NCBI GenBank assembly: GCA_963802905.1
Contig: CAWDKH010000009.1
Location: forward strand, 62,001-126,000
Source: DASQFQ01 sp963802905
Lineage (GTDB): Bacteria; Actinomycetota; Thermoleophilia; Solirubrobacterales; Solirubrobacteraceae
Length of the DNA: 64,000 bases
Direction of reading: 5' to 3'
The notes under the pieces were generated by a model that had not been told where the DNA came from, did no database searches, and saw only the letters and a program-made list of their open reading frames with translations. Shown in pieces: positions 26,279 through 33,998 of this stretch. The position numbers were made by a program, and so were the translations under genes. Numbering within the stretch: the stretch's first letter is position 1; each line of letters begins with the position of its first letter.

Positions 26279-26318
26279 CGGCCACCTCGCCGCCCGATCG
26301 TGGCCAGGTGGCCGATGT
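26275..26318. promoter_or_regulatory. Perfect 13-bp inverted repeat between divergent genes
   Basis: ACATCGGCCACCT (26275-26287) and AGGTGGCCGATGT (26306-26318) are exact reverse complements, separated by 18 bases; the centres are 31 bases apart. The left arm includes the start codon of the LuxR-type regulator, and the right arm lies 63 bases before the RibD-C gene start. The geometry fits a dimeric regulator controlling both genes, or an RNA hairpin over the regulator's start. Confidence 0.7.
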
Positions 26319-26381
26319 TCTTGGCGGCGCGGCGCGGGATCGTGATCAGCGAGCCACCCACCCCGACCGAAGGAGCTCACC

Positions 26382-27011
26382 ATGACCAAGCTGATCGCCG
26401 ACATGTCGATGTCGCTCGACGGGAAGATCGCCGATCCGGACGACGACGCCACGATGCTCTTCGACTGGTTCTTCGGCGGTGACACCGAGATCGGTCCGTT
26501 CCGGGTCTCCGGGGACAGCGCCAAGCTGCTCACCGACGCGTTCGAGAGCATCGGCGCGCTGATCGGCGGCCGCCGCTACTTCGACCTCGCGGACGGCTGG
26601 GGCGGTGCCCACCCGATGGGCGTGCCCGTCTACATCCTCACCCACGAGCCGCCCGCCGACTGGCCGAGCGACAGCACGATCCACTTCGTCACCGACGGGC
26701 TGGAGAGCGCGGTCGCCCAGGCCACCGAGGCGGCCGGCGGCAAGGACATCGGCGTCGCCAGCCCGAGCCTCGTCCGCCAGACGCTCGACGCCGGCGTGCT
26801 CGACGAGCTGCAGATCAACGTCGTGCCGCTCGTGTTGGGCGAGGGCCGCCCCTACTTCGACGGCATCAAGCGCCACGTGCAGCTCGAGGGCCCCGACGTG
26901 ATCGAGGGCATCGGCGTCACGCACCTGCGCTACCGCGTGGCCAAGGGCGGCGGCGAGCGCGACGCGGAGACCACGCAGCGGGCCCGTGAAACGGCCCAGG
27001 CCGGTCGCTAG
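26382..27011 (+). CDS. Dihydrofolate reductase family protein (RibD C-terminal-like), copy 2
   Basis: A 209-residue RibD-C fold protein similar in layout to the one at 6561. Landmarks: ADMSMSLDGKIADPDDDAT, a GGRRYFDLADGWGG loop, VYILTHEPPADWP, GVASPSLVRQTLDAGVLDEL and INVVPLVLGEGRPYFDG. The C-terminus carries a charged extension of about 18 residues. The start is ATG 26382 with a strong AAGGAG 7 bases before it. It is divergent from the LuxR-type regulator, which plausibly controls it. The substrate is unknown. Confidence 0.88.
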   Translation: MTKLIADMSMSLDGKIADPDDDATMLFDWFFGGDTEIGPFRVSGDSAKLLTDAFESIGALIGGRRYFDLADGWGGAHPMGVPVYILTHEPPADWPSDSTIHFVTDGLESAVAQATEAAGGKDIGVASPSLVRQTLDAGVLDELQINVVPLVLGEGRPYFDGIKRHVQLEGPDVIEGIGVTHLRYRVAKGGGERDAETTQRARETAQAGR

Positions 27012-27163
27012 GGTTTAACCCACGGCGGATCGCCCACTTGACCTAGGAGTCCGCACGAGGCTCCAGCCGTGGCTACGCGCCGGTCTTCGCGGCCGGCGGC
27101 CTGTCCAGGCGGTCGAGAGTGTCACGCCGCCCAGGCAAGACACAAGTCCTGGGACGTAGTAGT
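27012..27163. other. Intergenic region rich in inverted repeats, possible structured RNA
   Basis: This 152-base gap contains GGGTTTAACCC (27011-27021), the pair CCACGGC (27020-27026) and GCCGTGG (27066-27072), and CCCAGG (27130-27135) pairing with CCTGGG (27148-27153), shortly before the strong hairpin at 27193. No credible coding frame was found. The string GTAGTTCAGTGG near 27157 resembles a tRNA D-arm, but no acceptor stem or T-arm matches, so no tRNA is called. It could be a small RNA, or a 3' untranslated region of the RibD-C gene. Confidence 0.35.
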
Positions 27164-28402
27164 TCAGTGGTGATCCATGACCGGCACGGAAGGCCCCGCT
27201 TTTGCGGGGCTTTCGTGTTTCTGGGCCGCCAGCTTCCGGTCGTGATCGGTCGGTGGCAGCGAGATCGCGAGCAGCAGCGCCGGCAGCGGGATGAGCGCGA
27301 TCGTCCACATCGTCGTCTCGAGGCTCGTGGCGTCCGCGAGGGCCCCGAGCCCCGCCGCGGCGAGGCCGCCGGCGCCGATCGCCGCGCCGAGGGTGATCCC
27401 CGAGGCGAGCCCGAGCCGGCTCGGCAGGTACTCCTGGCCCATCACGACCGTGATCGAGAAGTTGGCGATCACGACGAAGCCGATCCCAACCAACAGCAGG
27501 GTCGCCGGCCAGCGCCCGACCAGCAGCATCGCGACGATCAGCGGGCAGAGCACCGCCATCGAACCGACCACGATGACGCGCCGCCCGATCCGATCGACCA
27601 GCCGCCCGCCGACGTAGGTGCCCGCCGCGCCCGCGACCAGCATCACGCTCAGCGCCGCGTTGCCGGCCGCCTCGGTCGCGCCGAGCTCGTGGACGAAGTA
27701 GACCGGGATGAACGCCTGTAGGCCGAAGAAGACGGCCGAGCGCAGGCTGATCAGCGAGGCGAGGCGCGCGAACGGTCCGACCATGTCGCGTCCGGAGCGC
27801 CCGCCGTTGCGCGCCGCCGGCCCGCTCAGCGGCGCGAACGTCCGCAACCGCGGCAGCTCGGCGAGCAGCAGCCCCGCGGCGAGCCACAGCGGGATCAGCA
27901 CGAGCAGCGTCCCGTGCAGCCCGAACGCCAGCACCGCCGGCGTCACCAGCAGCGGGCCGAGCGCGAAGCCCGCGTTGCCGCCGAGCGAGAACCAGCTCAT
28001 CCCGCGCCCGCGCTCCGCACGCGAGACGTAGTTCGCGTAGCGCGCCGCCTCGGGGTGGAACATGGCGACGCCGAGCCCGCTCACCGCGACGGCGGCGACC
28101 GTCGCCGGATAGGTCTCGGTCAGCCCCACCGACGCCAATCCCGCGCCCCCAATCGCCAGCCCGACGGGCATCAGCCACGGCAGCGCGAGCCGGTCCGAGG
28201 CGACCCCGAACAGCGGCTGCACCAGCGACGAGCCGATGCTCGACGCGAGCACGAGCGCCCCCGCCGCGGCGTACGAGTAGCCGCGCTCGACGATCAGGAA
28301 CGGCAGCAGTGCCGGCACCGCGCCCTGCAGGAAGTCGGCCCACAGGTGGCCCGTGCCGAGCACCGTGAGCCCGCGGCGGTCAGGTGCGGCGCCCGCCGTC
28401 AC
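27164..28402 (-). CDS. MFS transporter, fosmidomycin-resistance-like
   Basis: A 412-residue 12-helix major facilitator. Family-like segments: GTGHLWADFLQGAVPALLPF (similar to Fsr-type proteins), SSLVQPLFGVASDRLALPWL with the helix 2-3 motif, and VGGRLVDRIGRRVIVVGSM. It probably exports a small molecule. Its start overlaps the TetR gene stop by 4 bases, so the efflux pump and its regulator form one operon. The last residues (HESPAKAGPSVPVMDHH) are encoded across a strong hairpin at 27193-27210, so the native protein may end earlier or the terminator lies within the coding sequence. Confidence 0.87.
   Translation of the reverse strand: MTAGAAPDRRGLTVLGTGHLWADFLQGAVPALLPFLIVERGYSYAAAGALVLASSIGSSLVQPLFGVASDRLALPWLMPVGLAIGGAGLASVGLTETYPATVAAVAVSGLGVAMFHPEAARYANYVSRAERGRGMSWFSLGGNAGFALGPLLVTPAVLAFGLHGTLLVLIPLWLAAGLLLAELPRLRTFAPLSGPAARNGGRSGRDMVGPFARLASLISLRSAVFFGLQAFIPVYFVHELGATEAAGNAALSVMLVAGAAGTYVGGRLVDRIGRRVIVVGSMAVLCPLIVAMLLVGRWPATLLLVGIGFVVIANFSITVVMGQEYLPSRLGLASGITLGAAIGAGGLAAAGLGALADATSLETTMWTIALIPLPALLLAISLPPTDHDRKLAAQKHESPAKAGPSVPVMDHH
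27193..27210. terminator. Bidirectional stem-loop terminator
   Basis: GCCCCGC, loop TTTT, GCGGGGC: a perfect 7-bp GC stem, followed on the plus strand by TTTCGTGTTT and preceded by AAGG, which gives CCTT after the stem on the minus strand. It would end plus-strand transcripts from the RibD-C gene and minus-strand transcripts of the TetR-MFS operon, although it lies inside the last codons of the MFS gene. Confidence 0.75.
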
Positions 28403-29106
28403 GTCGCCCGCTGCGCGAGTCCGTCGACGAAGAAGTCCAGCAGCAGCTCGAAGCGCTGGTCGGCGTTCCCGGCGGCGATGTGATCGGCCACGTCGACGAG
28501 GTTGGGGAACTCCTCGCTGGGCAGCGAGCCGAGGTAGTCGCGGATCATCGCGGCCGCCGGGGGCGGAGGCGGCTGGGCGGCGGGCGGCTGTCCGCCCTCG
28601 CCGGTCTCGTCGATCGCGAAGCCGATGACGATCGACATCAGCAGCTGCAGTCCGGCCACCGCGAGCGGGTCGGGCAGGCCGCCGGCGCGCAGGATGCCCA
28701 GCACGCGGTCGGCGTAGCGCAGCGCGTGCGGCCCCAGCGGGATGCGGCCGATCGAGAGCCGGACGATGTCGCGATGGCCGAGGATCGTCCTCCGCATCGT
28801 CCGCGCCACGTCCTTGATCTGCTCCTCCCAGCGGTCCGGATCGGGGTCGGGAACCGGCTGCTCCCCGATCACGCGGTCGAAGATCAGGTCGAGGAGCCCG
28901 TCCTTGGAGCCGACGTGCCAGTACAGCGCTGCGGCGGTCGTGTTCAGGGTGCGCGCCACGTGGCGCATGCTGAGCAGATCGAGGCCGTCGGCGTCGAGCA
29001 CCTCGAGGGCCGCGTCGACGATCGTGTCCGGCGTGAGCGGATCGCGCCGCGGCCGCGGCGAACGCTGAGGGACGCGGGTCCAGGGTGGCGCGGGAGCCTC
29101 GGCCAC
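28399..29106 (-). CDS. TetR-family regulator with TetR_C-type ligand domain
   Basis: A 235-residue repressor. The N-terminal HTH includes IVDAALEVLDADGLDLLSM, HVARTLNTTAAALYWHVGSK and DGLLDLIFDRV, typical of the TetR subfamily with a C-terminal tetracycline-repressor-like domain. A proline-rich loop (PPAAQPPPPPAAA) interrupts the ligand domain. GTG 29106 is preferred over the longer open frame because a TACACT hexamer lies 6 bases upstream, consistent with a leaderless transcript, and a short palindrome (29123-29134) sits just behind it. It is in an operon with the MFS pump and likely represses its own transcription. Confidence 0.86.
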   Translation of the reverse strand: MAEAPAPPWTRVPQRSPRPRRDPLTPDTIVDAALEVLDADGLDLLSMRHVARTLNTTAAALYWHVGSKDGLLDLIFDRVIGEQPVPDPDPDRWEEQIKDVARTMRRTILGHRDIVRLSIGRIPLGPHALRYADRVLGILRAGGLPDPLAVAGLQLLMSIVIGFAIDETGEGGQPPAAQPPPPPAAAMIRDYLGSLPSEEFPNLVDVADHIAAGNADQRFELLLDFFVDGLAQRAT

Positions 29107-29122
29107 TTGAACAGTGTAAAGG

Positions 29123-29134
29123 AGGTGAACACCT
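29123..29134. promoter_or_regulatory. Candidate TetR operator
   Basis: AGGTGAACACCT: 5-bp arms AGGTG/CACCT around a 2-base centre, located just upstream of the minus-strand TACACT (29118 to 29113) that precedes the tetR GTG, and 37 bases before the divergent RibD-C start. Its placement in the promoter spacer fits TetR self-repression. The arms are short, so confidence is limited. Confidence 0.42.
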
Positions 29135-29170
29135 TGCTCACTTCCGGGCGCGGCTGATAGAGGTCCAGGC

Positions 29171-29719
29171 ATGCGCAAGATCAAGTCGTACTTCTTCATC
29201 TCCCTTGACGGCGTCGTCGAATCGCCCGACAAGTGGCACTTCCCCTACTTCAACGACGAGATGGGCGCGGCGGTCGGCAGCAGCTTCGACACCGCGGACG
29301 CCGTGCTGATGGGCCGCGTGCTCTACGACGAGTGGGCCGCGTACTGGCCCCAGAACGCCGACCAGCCGTTCGGCGACGTGATCAACGACATCCAGAAGTA
29401 CGTCGTCTCCACCACCCTGCAGGAGGCGGAGTGGAAGAACACCGAGGTCGTCAGCGGTGACGCGGCCGGCAAGCTGCGCGAGCTCAAGGCGCGGGACGGC
29501 GGCGACATCGCCATGTCCGGGAGCGGCACGACCGTCCGCTGGCTGCTGCGCGAGGGCCTCCTGGACGAGCTCAACCTGCTCGTGCACCCGATCGCGGTCG
29601 GCGCGGGCCTCGCGCGGCTCTTCCCGCCTGACGAGCCGACCGTCCCGCTCGAGCTCCTGAAGTCGGAGACCTTCACGACCGGCGTGCTGAACCTCAGCTA
29701 CGGCCCGGCGAAGGCCTGA
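29171..29719 (+). CDS. Dihydrofolate reductase family protein (RibD C-terminal-like), copy 3
   Basis: A 182-residue RibD-C fold protein. Landmarks: YFFISLDGVVESPDKWHFPY, ADAVLMGRVLYDEWAAYW, YVVSTTLQEAEWKNT, DIAMSGSGTTVRWLLREGLL and LLVHPIAVGAGLARLFP. It is more divergent from the copies at 6561 and 26382 than they are from each other. The start is ATG 29171, preceded by TAGAGG. It is divergent from the TetR-MFS operon and so may respond to the same ligand. Convergent overlap of 26 bases with the J-domain gene. Confidence 0.88.
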   Translation: MRKIKSYFFISLDGVVESPDKWHFPYFNDEMGAAVGSSFDTADAVLMGRVLYDEWAAYWPQNADQPFGDVINDIQKYVVSTTLQEAEWKNTEVVSGDAAGKLRELKARDGGDIAMSGSGTTVRWLLREGLLDELNLLVHPIAVGAGLARLFPPDEPTVPLELLKSETFTTGVLNLSYGPAKA

Positions 29720-30308
29720 GGGCCGCCCGCACCTGGCGCACGATCGCCTCCGCCGTCGGCGGGCGCAGCTCGGAGAAGGCGAGCTTGCGCCCGTCATCGC
29801 TCTCGACCCGCAGGATCGCCACGCGCCGCCGCGGGCGCCGCAGCTGCGAGCGGATCGAGGCGATGCGCGAGAGCCGCAGCCACTGCACGCGCGCGGTGAC
29901 GACGTCGTCGAGCAGCCACAGCAGCCGGCGGTCGGTGACCACCAGCAGCGCCCGCGCGCTCGCCCAGGTGGCGGTCGGCGTGACGTGGTGGACCTCCTCG
30001 CCGGGCTCGAGCGCCTCGAGCAGCTCGCGCCCCAGCGCCCGCCGCACCGCGTCCGAGAGCCAGCCGCCACGCGTGGCGGCGGCCGCTCCAGTCTCCGGCC
30101 GCGCGCTCGGCGGCGGCGCGCCGCCACCCGCCCGCAGCAGGTCGTAGGCCGCGTTGACCTGGGCCATCCGGCGCGCGGACTCCGCGTCCTCGTTGCGGTC
30201 CGGGTGCCAGCGCTTGGCCTGCGAGCGGTAGGCCGCCGCGAGCTCGGACGGCGCCGCGCCCGGCTGGACGCCGAGCACCGCGTACGGGTCGTCCATCGTC
30301 TCGTTCAC
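29694..30308 (-). CDS. J-domain (DnaJ-like) protein with C-terminal PH-like domain
   Basis: A 204-residue protein: J domain at about 6-65 (DDPYAVLGVQPGAAPSELAA, with the HPD motif in RWHPDRNED), a disordered Gly/Pro/Ala linker, then a beta-rich domain at about 105-200 (HHVTPTATWASARALLVVTD) resembling bacterial PH-like modules. HPD is intact, so it should stimulate an Hsp70. It is not a full DnaJ, since there are no zinc fingers. GTG 30308 overlaps the SDR stop by 4 bases; ATG 30296 is an alternative start. Co-transcribed with the SDR. Confidence 0.84.
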   Translation of the reverse strand: MNETMDDPYAVLGVQPGAAPSELAAAYRSQAKRWHPDRNEDAESARRMAQVNAAYDLLRAGGGAPPPSARPETGAAAATRGGWLSDAVRRALGRELLEALEPGEEVHHVTPTATWASARALLVVTDRRLLWLLDDVVTARVQWLRLSRIASIRSQLRRPRRRVAILRVESDDGRKLAFSELRPPTAEAIVRQVRAALRPSPGRS

Positions 30309-30967
30309 CACGGCACCGGCCGGCCGTCGCGGAAGAAGCCGCCGCTCGGTCCGTCGGGGCCGAGCCGCGCCGCCCACAGCACGCTCGCGGCGCCCTCCTC
30401 GACCGACCGCGACGCGCCCGGGCCGCCCATGTCGGTCCGCACCCAGCCCGGGCACACCGAGTTGACGAGGATCCCCTGGCTGCGCAGGTCGGCCGCCAGC
30501 ACGCGCGTGATCGCGTTCATCGCGGCCTTGCTCACGTTGTAGGCCGGATACGTGGCGTCCATCGTCTCCAGCGAGCCCGCCCCGGAGGACACGTTGACGA
30601 TCCTGGCGCCGCGCCGCATGTGCGGGATCGCCGCGACCGCGAGGCGCCACGCGCCGAGCGCGTTGATCTGCCACGTCTCCTCGACCACGTCGAAGTCGAT
30701 CCGCGACGCCGTACCCGGTGGGTAGACGCCGGCGTTGTTGACGAGCACGTCCAGCGGCTCGTCGCCGAGCGGCAGTCGGGCGATCGACGCGGGGTCGGCG
30801 ACATCGAGCTGCACCGGCGTTATGTCAAGGCCGCCCACCTCCCCCATCGCGTCCAGCGAGCGCGTGCCCGCGAGCACCCGATGGCCGTCGCGCGCCAGTG
30901 CCCGCGCGACCTCGAGGCCGATGCCGCGGTTGGCGCCGCTGACGAGTGCGAGGCTCACGCGGGACAT
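30305..30967 (-). CDS. Short-chain dehydrogenase/reductase
   Basis: A 220-residue classical SDR. The nucleotide-binding motif is SGANRGIG (TGxxxGxG type; the following basic residues suggest NADPH). LVNNAGVY, the catalytic Ser in VNVSSGAGS, and the YNVSK catalytic Tyr/Lys are all present, with an NSVCPGWVRTDM loop. The enzyme reduces or oxidises an unknown carbonyl/alcohol substrate. The gene is 23 bases from the divergent DHDPS-family gene and overlaps the J-domain gene downstream. Confidence 0.9.
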   Translation of the reverse strand: MSRVSLALVSGANRGIGLEVARALARDGHRVLAGTRSLDAMGEVGGLDITPVQLDVADPASIARLPLGDEPLDVLVNNAGVYPPGTASRIDFDVVEETWQINALGAWRLAVAAIPHMRRGARIVNVSSGAGSLETMDATYPAYNVSKAAMNAITRVLAADLRSQGILVNSVCPGWVRTDMGGPGASRSVEEGAASVLWAARLGPDGPSGGFFRDGRPVPW

Positions 30968-30990
30968 TCAAGCGCGCGATACTCAGCGGC

Positions 30991-31878
30991 ATGCGATTTC
31001 CCGGAGTCATCCCCGCCGTCACCACCCCGTTCGACGCCCACGGTGAGGTCGACCTCGACGCGCTCCGCGGCAACGCCCGCTCGCTGCTCGACGCCGGGCT
31101 CACCGGCCTGGTCGGCAACGGCACGATGGGCGAAGCCGGGAGCCTGAGCGCGGCCGAGCGCCGCGCGGTGATCGAGGCACTCGTCGATGCCGCGGACGGT
31201 CGCGCCACCGTCACCGCCGGTGTGTCCGCCCAGAACCCGCCAGCCGCGATCGCCTACGCGCGCGACGCCGAGGCCGCCGGCGCCGGTGCGCTGATGCTGC
31301 TGCCGCCGCTGCTCTACGGCGGCGACGAGCGCGAGGTGCTGGCCTACTTCGCCGCCGTCGCGGCCGGCACGGAGCTGCCGCTGATGGTCTACAACAACCC
31401 CGTCGCCAGCGGCGGCACCGACCTGCTCCCCAGCTTCCTGCTGCGGCTGGCCGAGGAGGTCGACTCCGTCGTCGCGGTCAAGGAGTGCTCCGGCGACGCG
31501 CGGCGCATCGCCGCGCTGGTCGGCGGCCCGCTCGAGGTCCTGGTGGGCGGCGACGACTGGCCGCTCGAGGGCTTCGCCGCCGGTGCCACCGGCTGGATCT
31601 CGGGCGTCGCGAACGTCGCGCCGGTCGAGTGCGTCGCCCTCCTTCGCCATGTCCAGGACGGCGAGCTCGACACCGCGCGCGAGATCAACGCCCGCATGCT
31701 CCCGCTGGCCCGCCTCGACATGACGCCGAAGCTCGTCCAGTACTTCAAGGCCGCCCAGGACGCGGTCGGGCGCGTCGGCGGACCCTGCCGCCCGCCGCGG
31801 CTGGAGCTGACGGAGCCGGAGCGCGCGCTGCTCGACGCGGCGCTCGGGACGCTGCACGGCCAGGAGGTCGCCGCTTGA
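30991..31878 (+). CDS. Dihydrodipicolinate synthase-family protein, probable pyrroline-hydroxy-carboxylate deaminase
   Basis: A 295-residue class I aldolase-like TIM barrel of the DapA family. Tyr134 (MVYNNP) and the Schiff-base Lys164 (VAVKECSG) are present; the GTTGE loop is replaced by GTMGE. In this setting, followed by a 4-hydroxyproline epimerase and an FAD amine oxidase, it is best read as 1-pyrroline-4-hydroxy-2-carboxylate deaminase of hydroxyproline catabolism rather than lysine biosynthesis. ATG 30991 is chosen over an upstream in-frame start that overlaps the SDR gene. Its stop overlaps the epimerase TTG start (TTGA). Confidence 0.85.
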   Translation: MRFPGVIPAVTTPFDAHGEVDLDALRGNARSLLDAGLTGLVGNGTMGEAGSLSAAERRAVIEALVDAADGRATVTAGVSAQNPPAAIAYARDAEAAGAGALMLLPPLLYGGDEREVLAYFAAVAAGTELPLMVYNNPVASGGTDLLPSFLLRLAEEVDSVVAVKECSGDARRIAALVGGPLEVLVGGDDWPLEGFAAGATGWISGVANVAPVECVALLRHVQDGELDTAREINARMLPLARLDMTPKLVQYFKAAQDAVGRVGGPCRPPRLELTEPERALLDAALGTLHGQEVAA

Positions 31879-32873
31879 GGGCGGCTCGCGTCTTCGCGGC
31901 CGTCGACTCGCACACGGAGGGCATGCCGACCCGCGTCGTGACGGGCGGCGTCGGGCCGGTGCCGGGCGCGTCGATGCTCGAGCGCAAGGCCCACTTCGAG
32001 GCCGAGCTCGACGACCTGCGGCGGCTGCTGATGCGCGAGCCGCGCGGGCACGGCGCGATGTCGGGGGCGATCCTCCAGCCGCCGACGCGCGACGACGCCG
32101 ACTGGGGCGTGCTGTTCATCGAGGTCTCGGGCTGCCTGCCGATGTGCGGGCACGGGACGATCGGGGTCGCCACCGTGCTCGTCGAGACGGGGATGGTCAC
32201 GGTGACCGAGCCCGAGACGGTGATCCGGCTCGACACGCCCGCGGGCCTGGTCGAGGTGCGCGTGGCCGTCCATGAGGGCGCGGCGACCGCGGTCACGCTG
32301 CGCAACGTGCCCGCCTTCCTCGAGCGGCGCGACGCGATCGTCGAGCTTTCCGAGGGGCCGCTCGTCTACGACCTGGCGTTCGGCGGCAACTTCTACGCGA
32401 TCGTCGACGCCGCGGCGATGGATCTGCAGGTCGATCCGGAACACGCCCCCGAGCTGATCGACGCCGGCGCGCGCGTGATGGCGGCGATCGAGCAGCACGA
32501 CCGCCCTGTCCACCCCGCCGACGAGCGGATCGCCGGGCTGCGCCACGTGCTGTTCACCGCGCCCGGCCGAGACGGCGCCGACGCCCGCGCCGCCGTCTCG
32601 ATCCACCCCGGCTGGCTCGACCGCTCCCCGTGCGGGACCGGGACGAGCGCGCGGATGGCCCAGCTGCACGCGCGCGGCGCGCTTGCGCTGAACACCGACT
32701 TCGTCCACGAGTCGGTGATCGGCACGCGCTTCACCGGCCGCCTGATCGGCGAGACCGAGGTCGGCGGCCGCCCCGCGGTGATCCCCGAGATCACCGGCCG
32801 CGCGTGGATCACCGGCATGGGCCAGTACCTGCTCGACCCGAGCGATCCGTTCCCCGCCGGCTTCTCGCTCTGA
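31875..32873 (+). CDS. 4-hydroxyproline 2-epimerase (proline racemase family)
   Basis: A 332-residue proline-racemase-fold enzyme. Both catalytic cysteines are present: Cys91 in MCGHGTIG and the second in DRSPCGTGTSAR (about 250), so it should epimerise rather than dehydrate (the dehydratase branch has Thr at one position). Clustering with a DapA-family deaminase and a D-amino-acid-type FAD oxidase supports conversion of trans-4-hydroxy-L-proline to cis-4-hydroxy-D-proline. The start is TTG 31875, overlapping the previous stop; one base separates it from the next gene. Confidence 0.88.
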   Translation: MRAARVFAAVDSHTEGMPTRVVTGGVGPVPGASMLERKAHFEAELDDLRRLLMREPRGHGAMSGAILQPPTRDDADWGVLFIEVSGCLPMCGHGTIGVATVLVETGMVTVTEPETVIRLDTPAGLVEVRVAVHEGAATAVTLRNVPAFLERRDAIVELSEGPLVYDLAFGGNFYAIVDAAAMDLQVDPEHAPELIDAGARVMAAIEQHDRPVHPADERIAGLRHVLFTAPGRDGADARAAVSIHPGWLDRSPCGTGTSARMAQLHARGALALNTDFVHESVIGTRFTGRLIGETEVGGRPAVIPEITGRAWITGMGQYLLDPSDPFPAGFSL

Positions 32874-32874
32874 C

Positions 32875-33998
32875 ATGAAGGTGGCCGTCGTCGGCGCCGG
32901 AATCGTCGGCGCCGCGACCGCGCGAGCGCTGGCGCGCCGCGGAGTCGAGGTCGAGCTGTTCGACGCCGGCGAGGTGTCGGGCGGCACCACCGGGCTCGGC
33001 GAGGGCAACGTGCTGTGCTCGGACAAGGACGCCGGCCCGGAGCTCGAGCTCGCGGTGCTCGGCCTCGCCGCCTACGACGAGATCGAGGCGAGCTACGGCG
33101 AGCGCGCGCGGATCCGCCGCAAGGGCGCACTGGTCGTGCACCGCAGCGAGGCGGGGATCGCGGCCGAGCGCGCGCGGATCGAGCGGCTGCGCGCGGCCGG
33201 CGTCGAGTGCGAGCTGCTCGGGCCCGCCCAGGCGCGCGCGCTCGAGCCGGGCCTCGGCGAAATGCTCGGCGCGACCTGGGTGCCCGGTGACCTCCAGTGC
33301 GACCCGCGCGCGATCACCAGGGCGATGGCCGCGGAGCCCGGGATCACGCTCCGCACCCACACGCGGGTCGACGACCTCGGAGCGCTGCGCGCCGACCACG
33401 TCGTGCTCGCGGCCGGGCCGTGGAGCGCCGCACTCGCCCGCACGGTCGGCCTCCACCTGCCGCTCGAGCCGCGCAAGGGCCAGCTCGTCCGGCTCGCGGG
33501 CCGGATGGAGATCCGCCACAAGGTGGTCGACGGCGGCTACGTGGCCGCGGTGGCGGCCGCCGAGCGCCGCGCTGCAGATCTCGACCGTGCTCGAGACGAC
33601 CTTCGACGGGCACGTGCTCGTCGGCTCGAGCCGCGAGCGCAAGGGCTTTGACACGAGCGTCGACCCCGCGGTCACCGAGCGCCTGCTGCAGAGCGCCAAG
33701 GCGCTGATGCCCGGAATTGGCGCGCTGCGGCGCGGAAGCGGCGTGGGCCGGCCTGCGCCCCTGGCTGCCCGACGGCCTGCCCGCGCTCGGCCGCTCGGCG
33801 ACCGGCCTGTGGGTCGCCACCGGCCACGAGGGCGCCGGCGTCGGGCTCGGGCCGATCAGCGGCGAGCTGCTCGCCGCAGCGATCAGCGGCGAGACGCTGC
33901 CTCTTGATCTTGCTCCGTTTGCTCCTGACCGTTTTGGCGCGGCCGCGCGTACGGGCCGACCCGCCACAGGGCCCCATCCCCCAGCGGCTCGCGGATGA
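32875..33998 (+). pseudogene. FAD-dependent D-hydroxyproline dehydrogenase-like (two frameshifts)
   Basis: A DAO-family flavoprotein gene of about 370 codons read in three successive frames. Frame 1 gives the N-terminal Rossmann motif (VVGAGIVGAATARALARRG) to VVDGGYVAAVAA. One base further on, frame 2 gives LQISTVLETTFDGHVLVG to ALMPGIGAL, and one more gives EAAWAGLRPWLPDGLPALG and ATGHEGAGVGLGPISGELL. The changes lie near 33565 and 33735, each equal to one extra base. Parts from all three frames read as one normal family protein. It would oxidise cis-4-hydroxy-D-proline. The 3' end overlaps the convergent DsbA-like gene by 116 bases. A pseudogene or an assembly error. Confidence 0.8.

Noticed and set aside
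27148..27175. tRNA-like string GTAGTTCAGTGG
   Set aside because: No 7-bp acceptor stem, anticodon arm or T-arm with TTCGA could be fitted around it.
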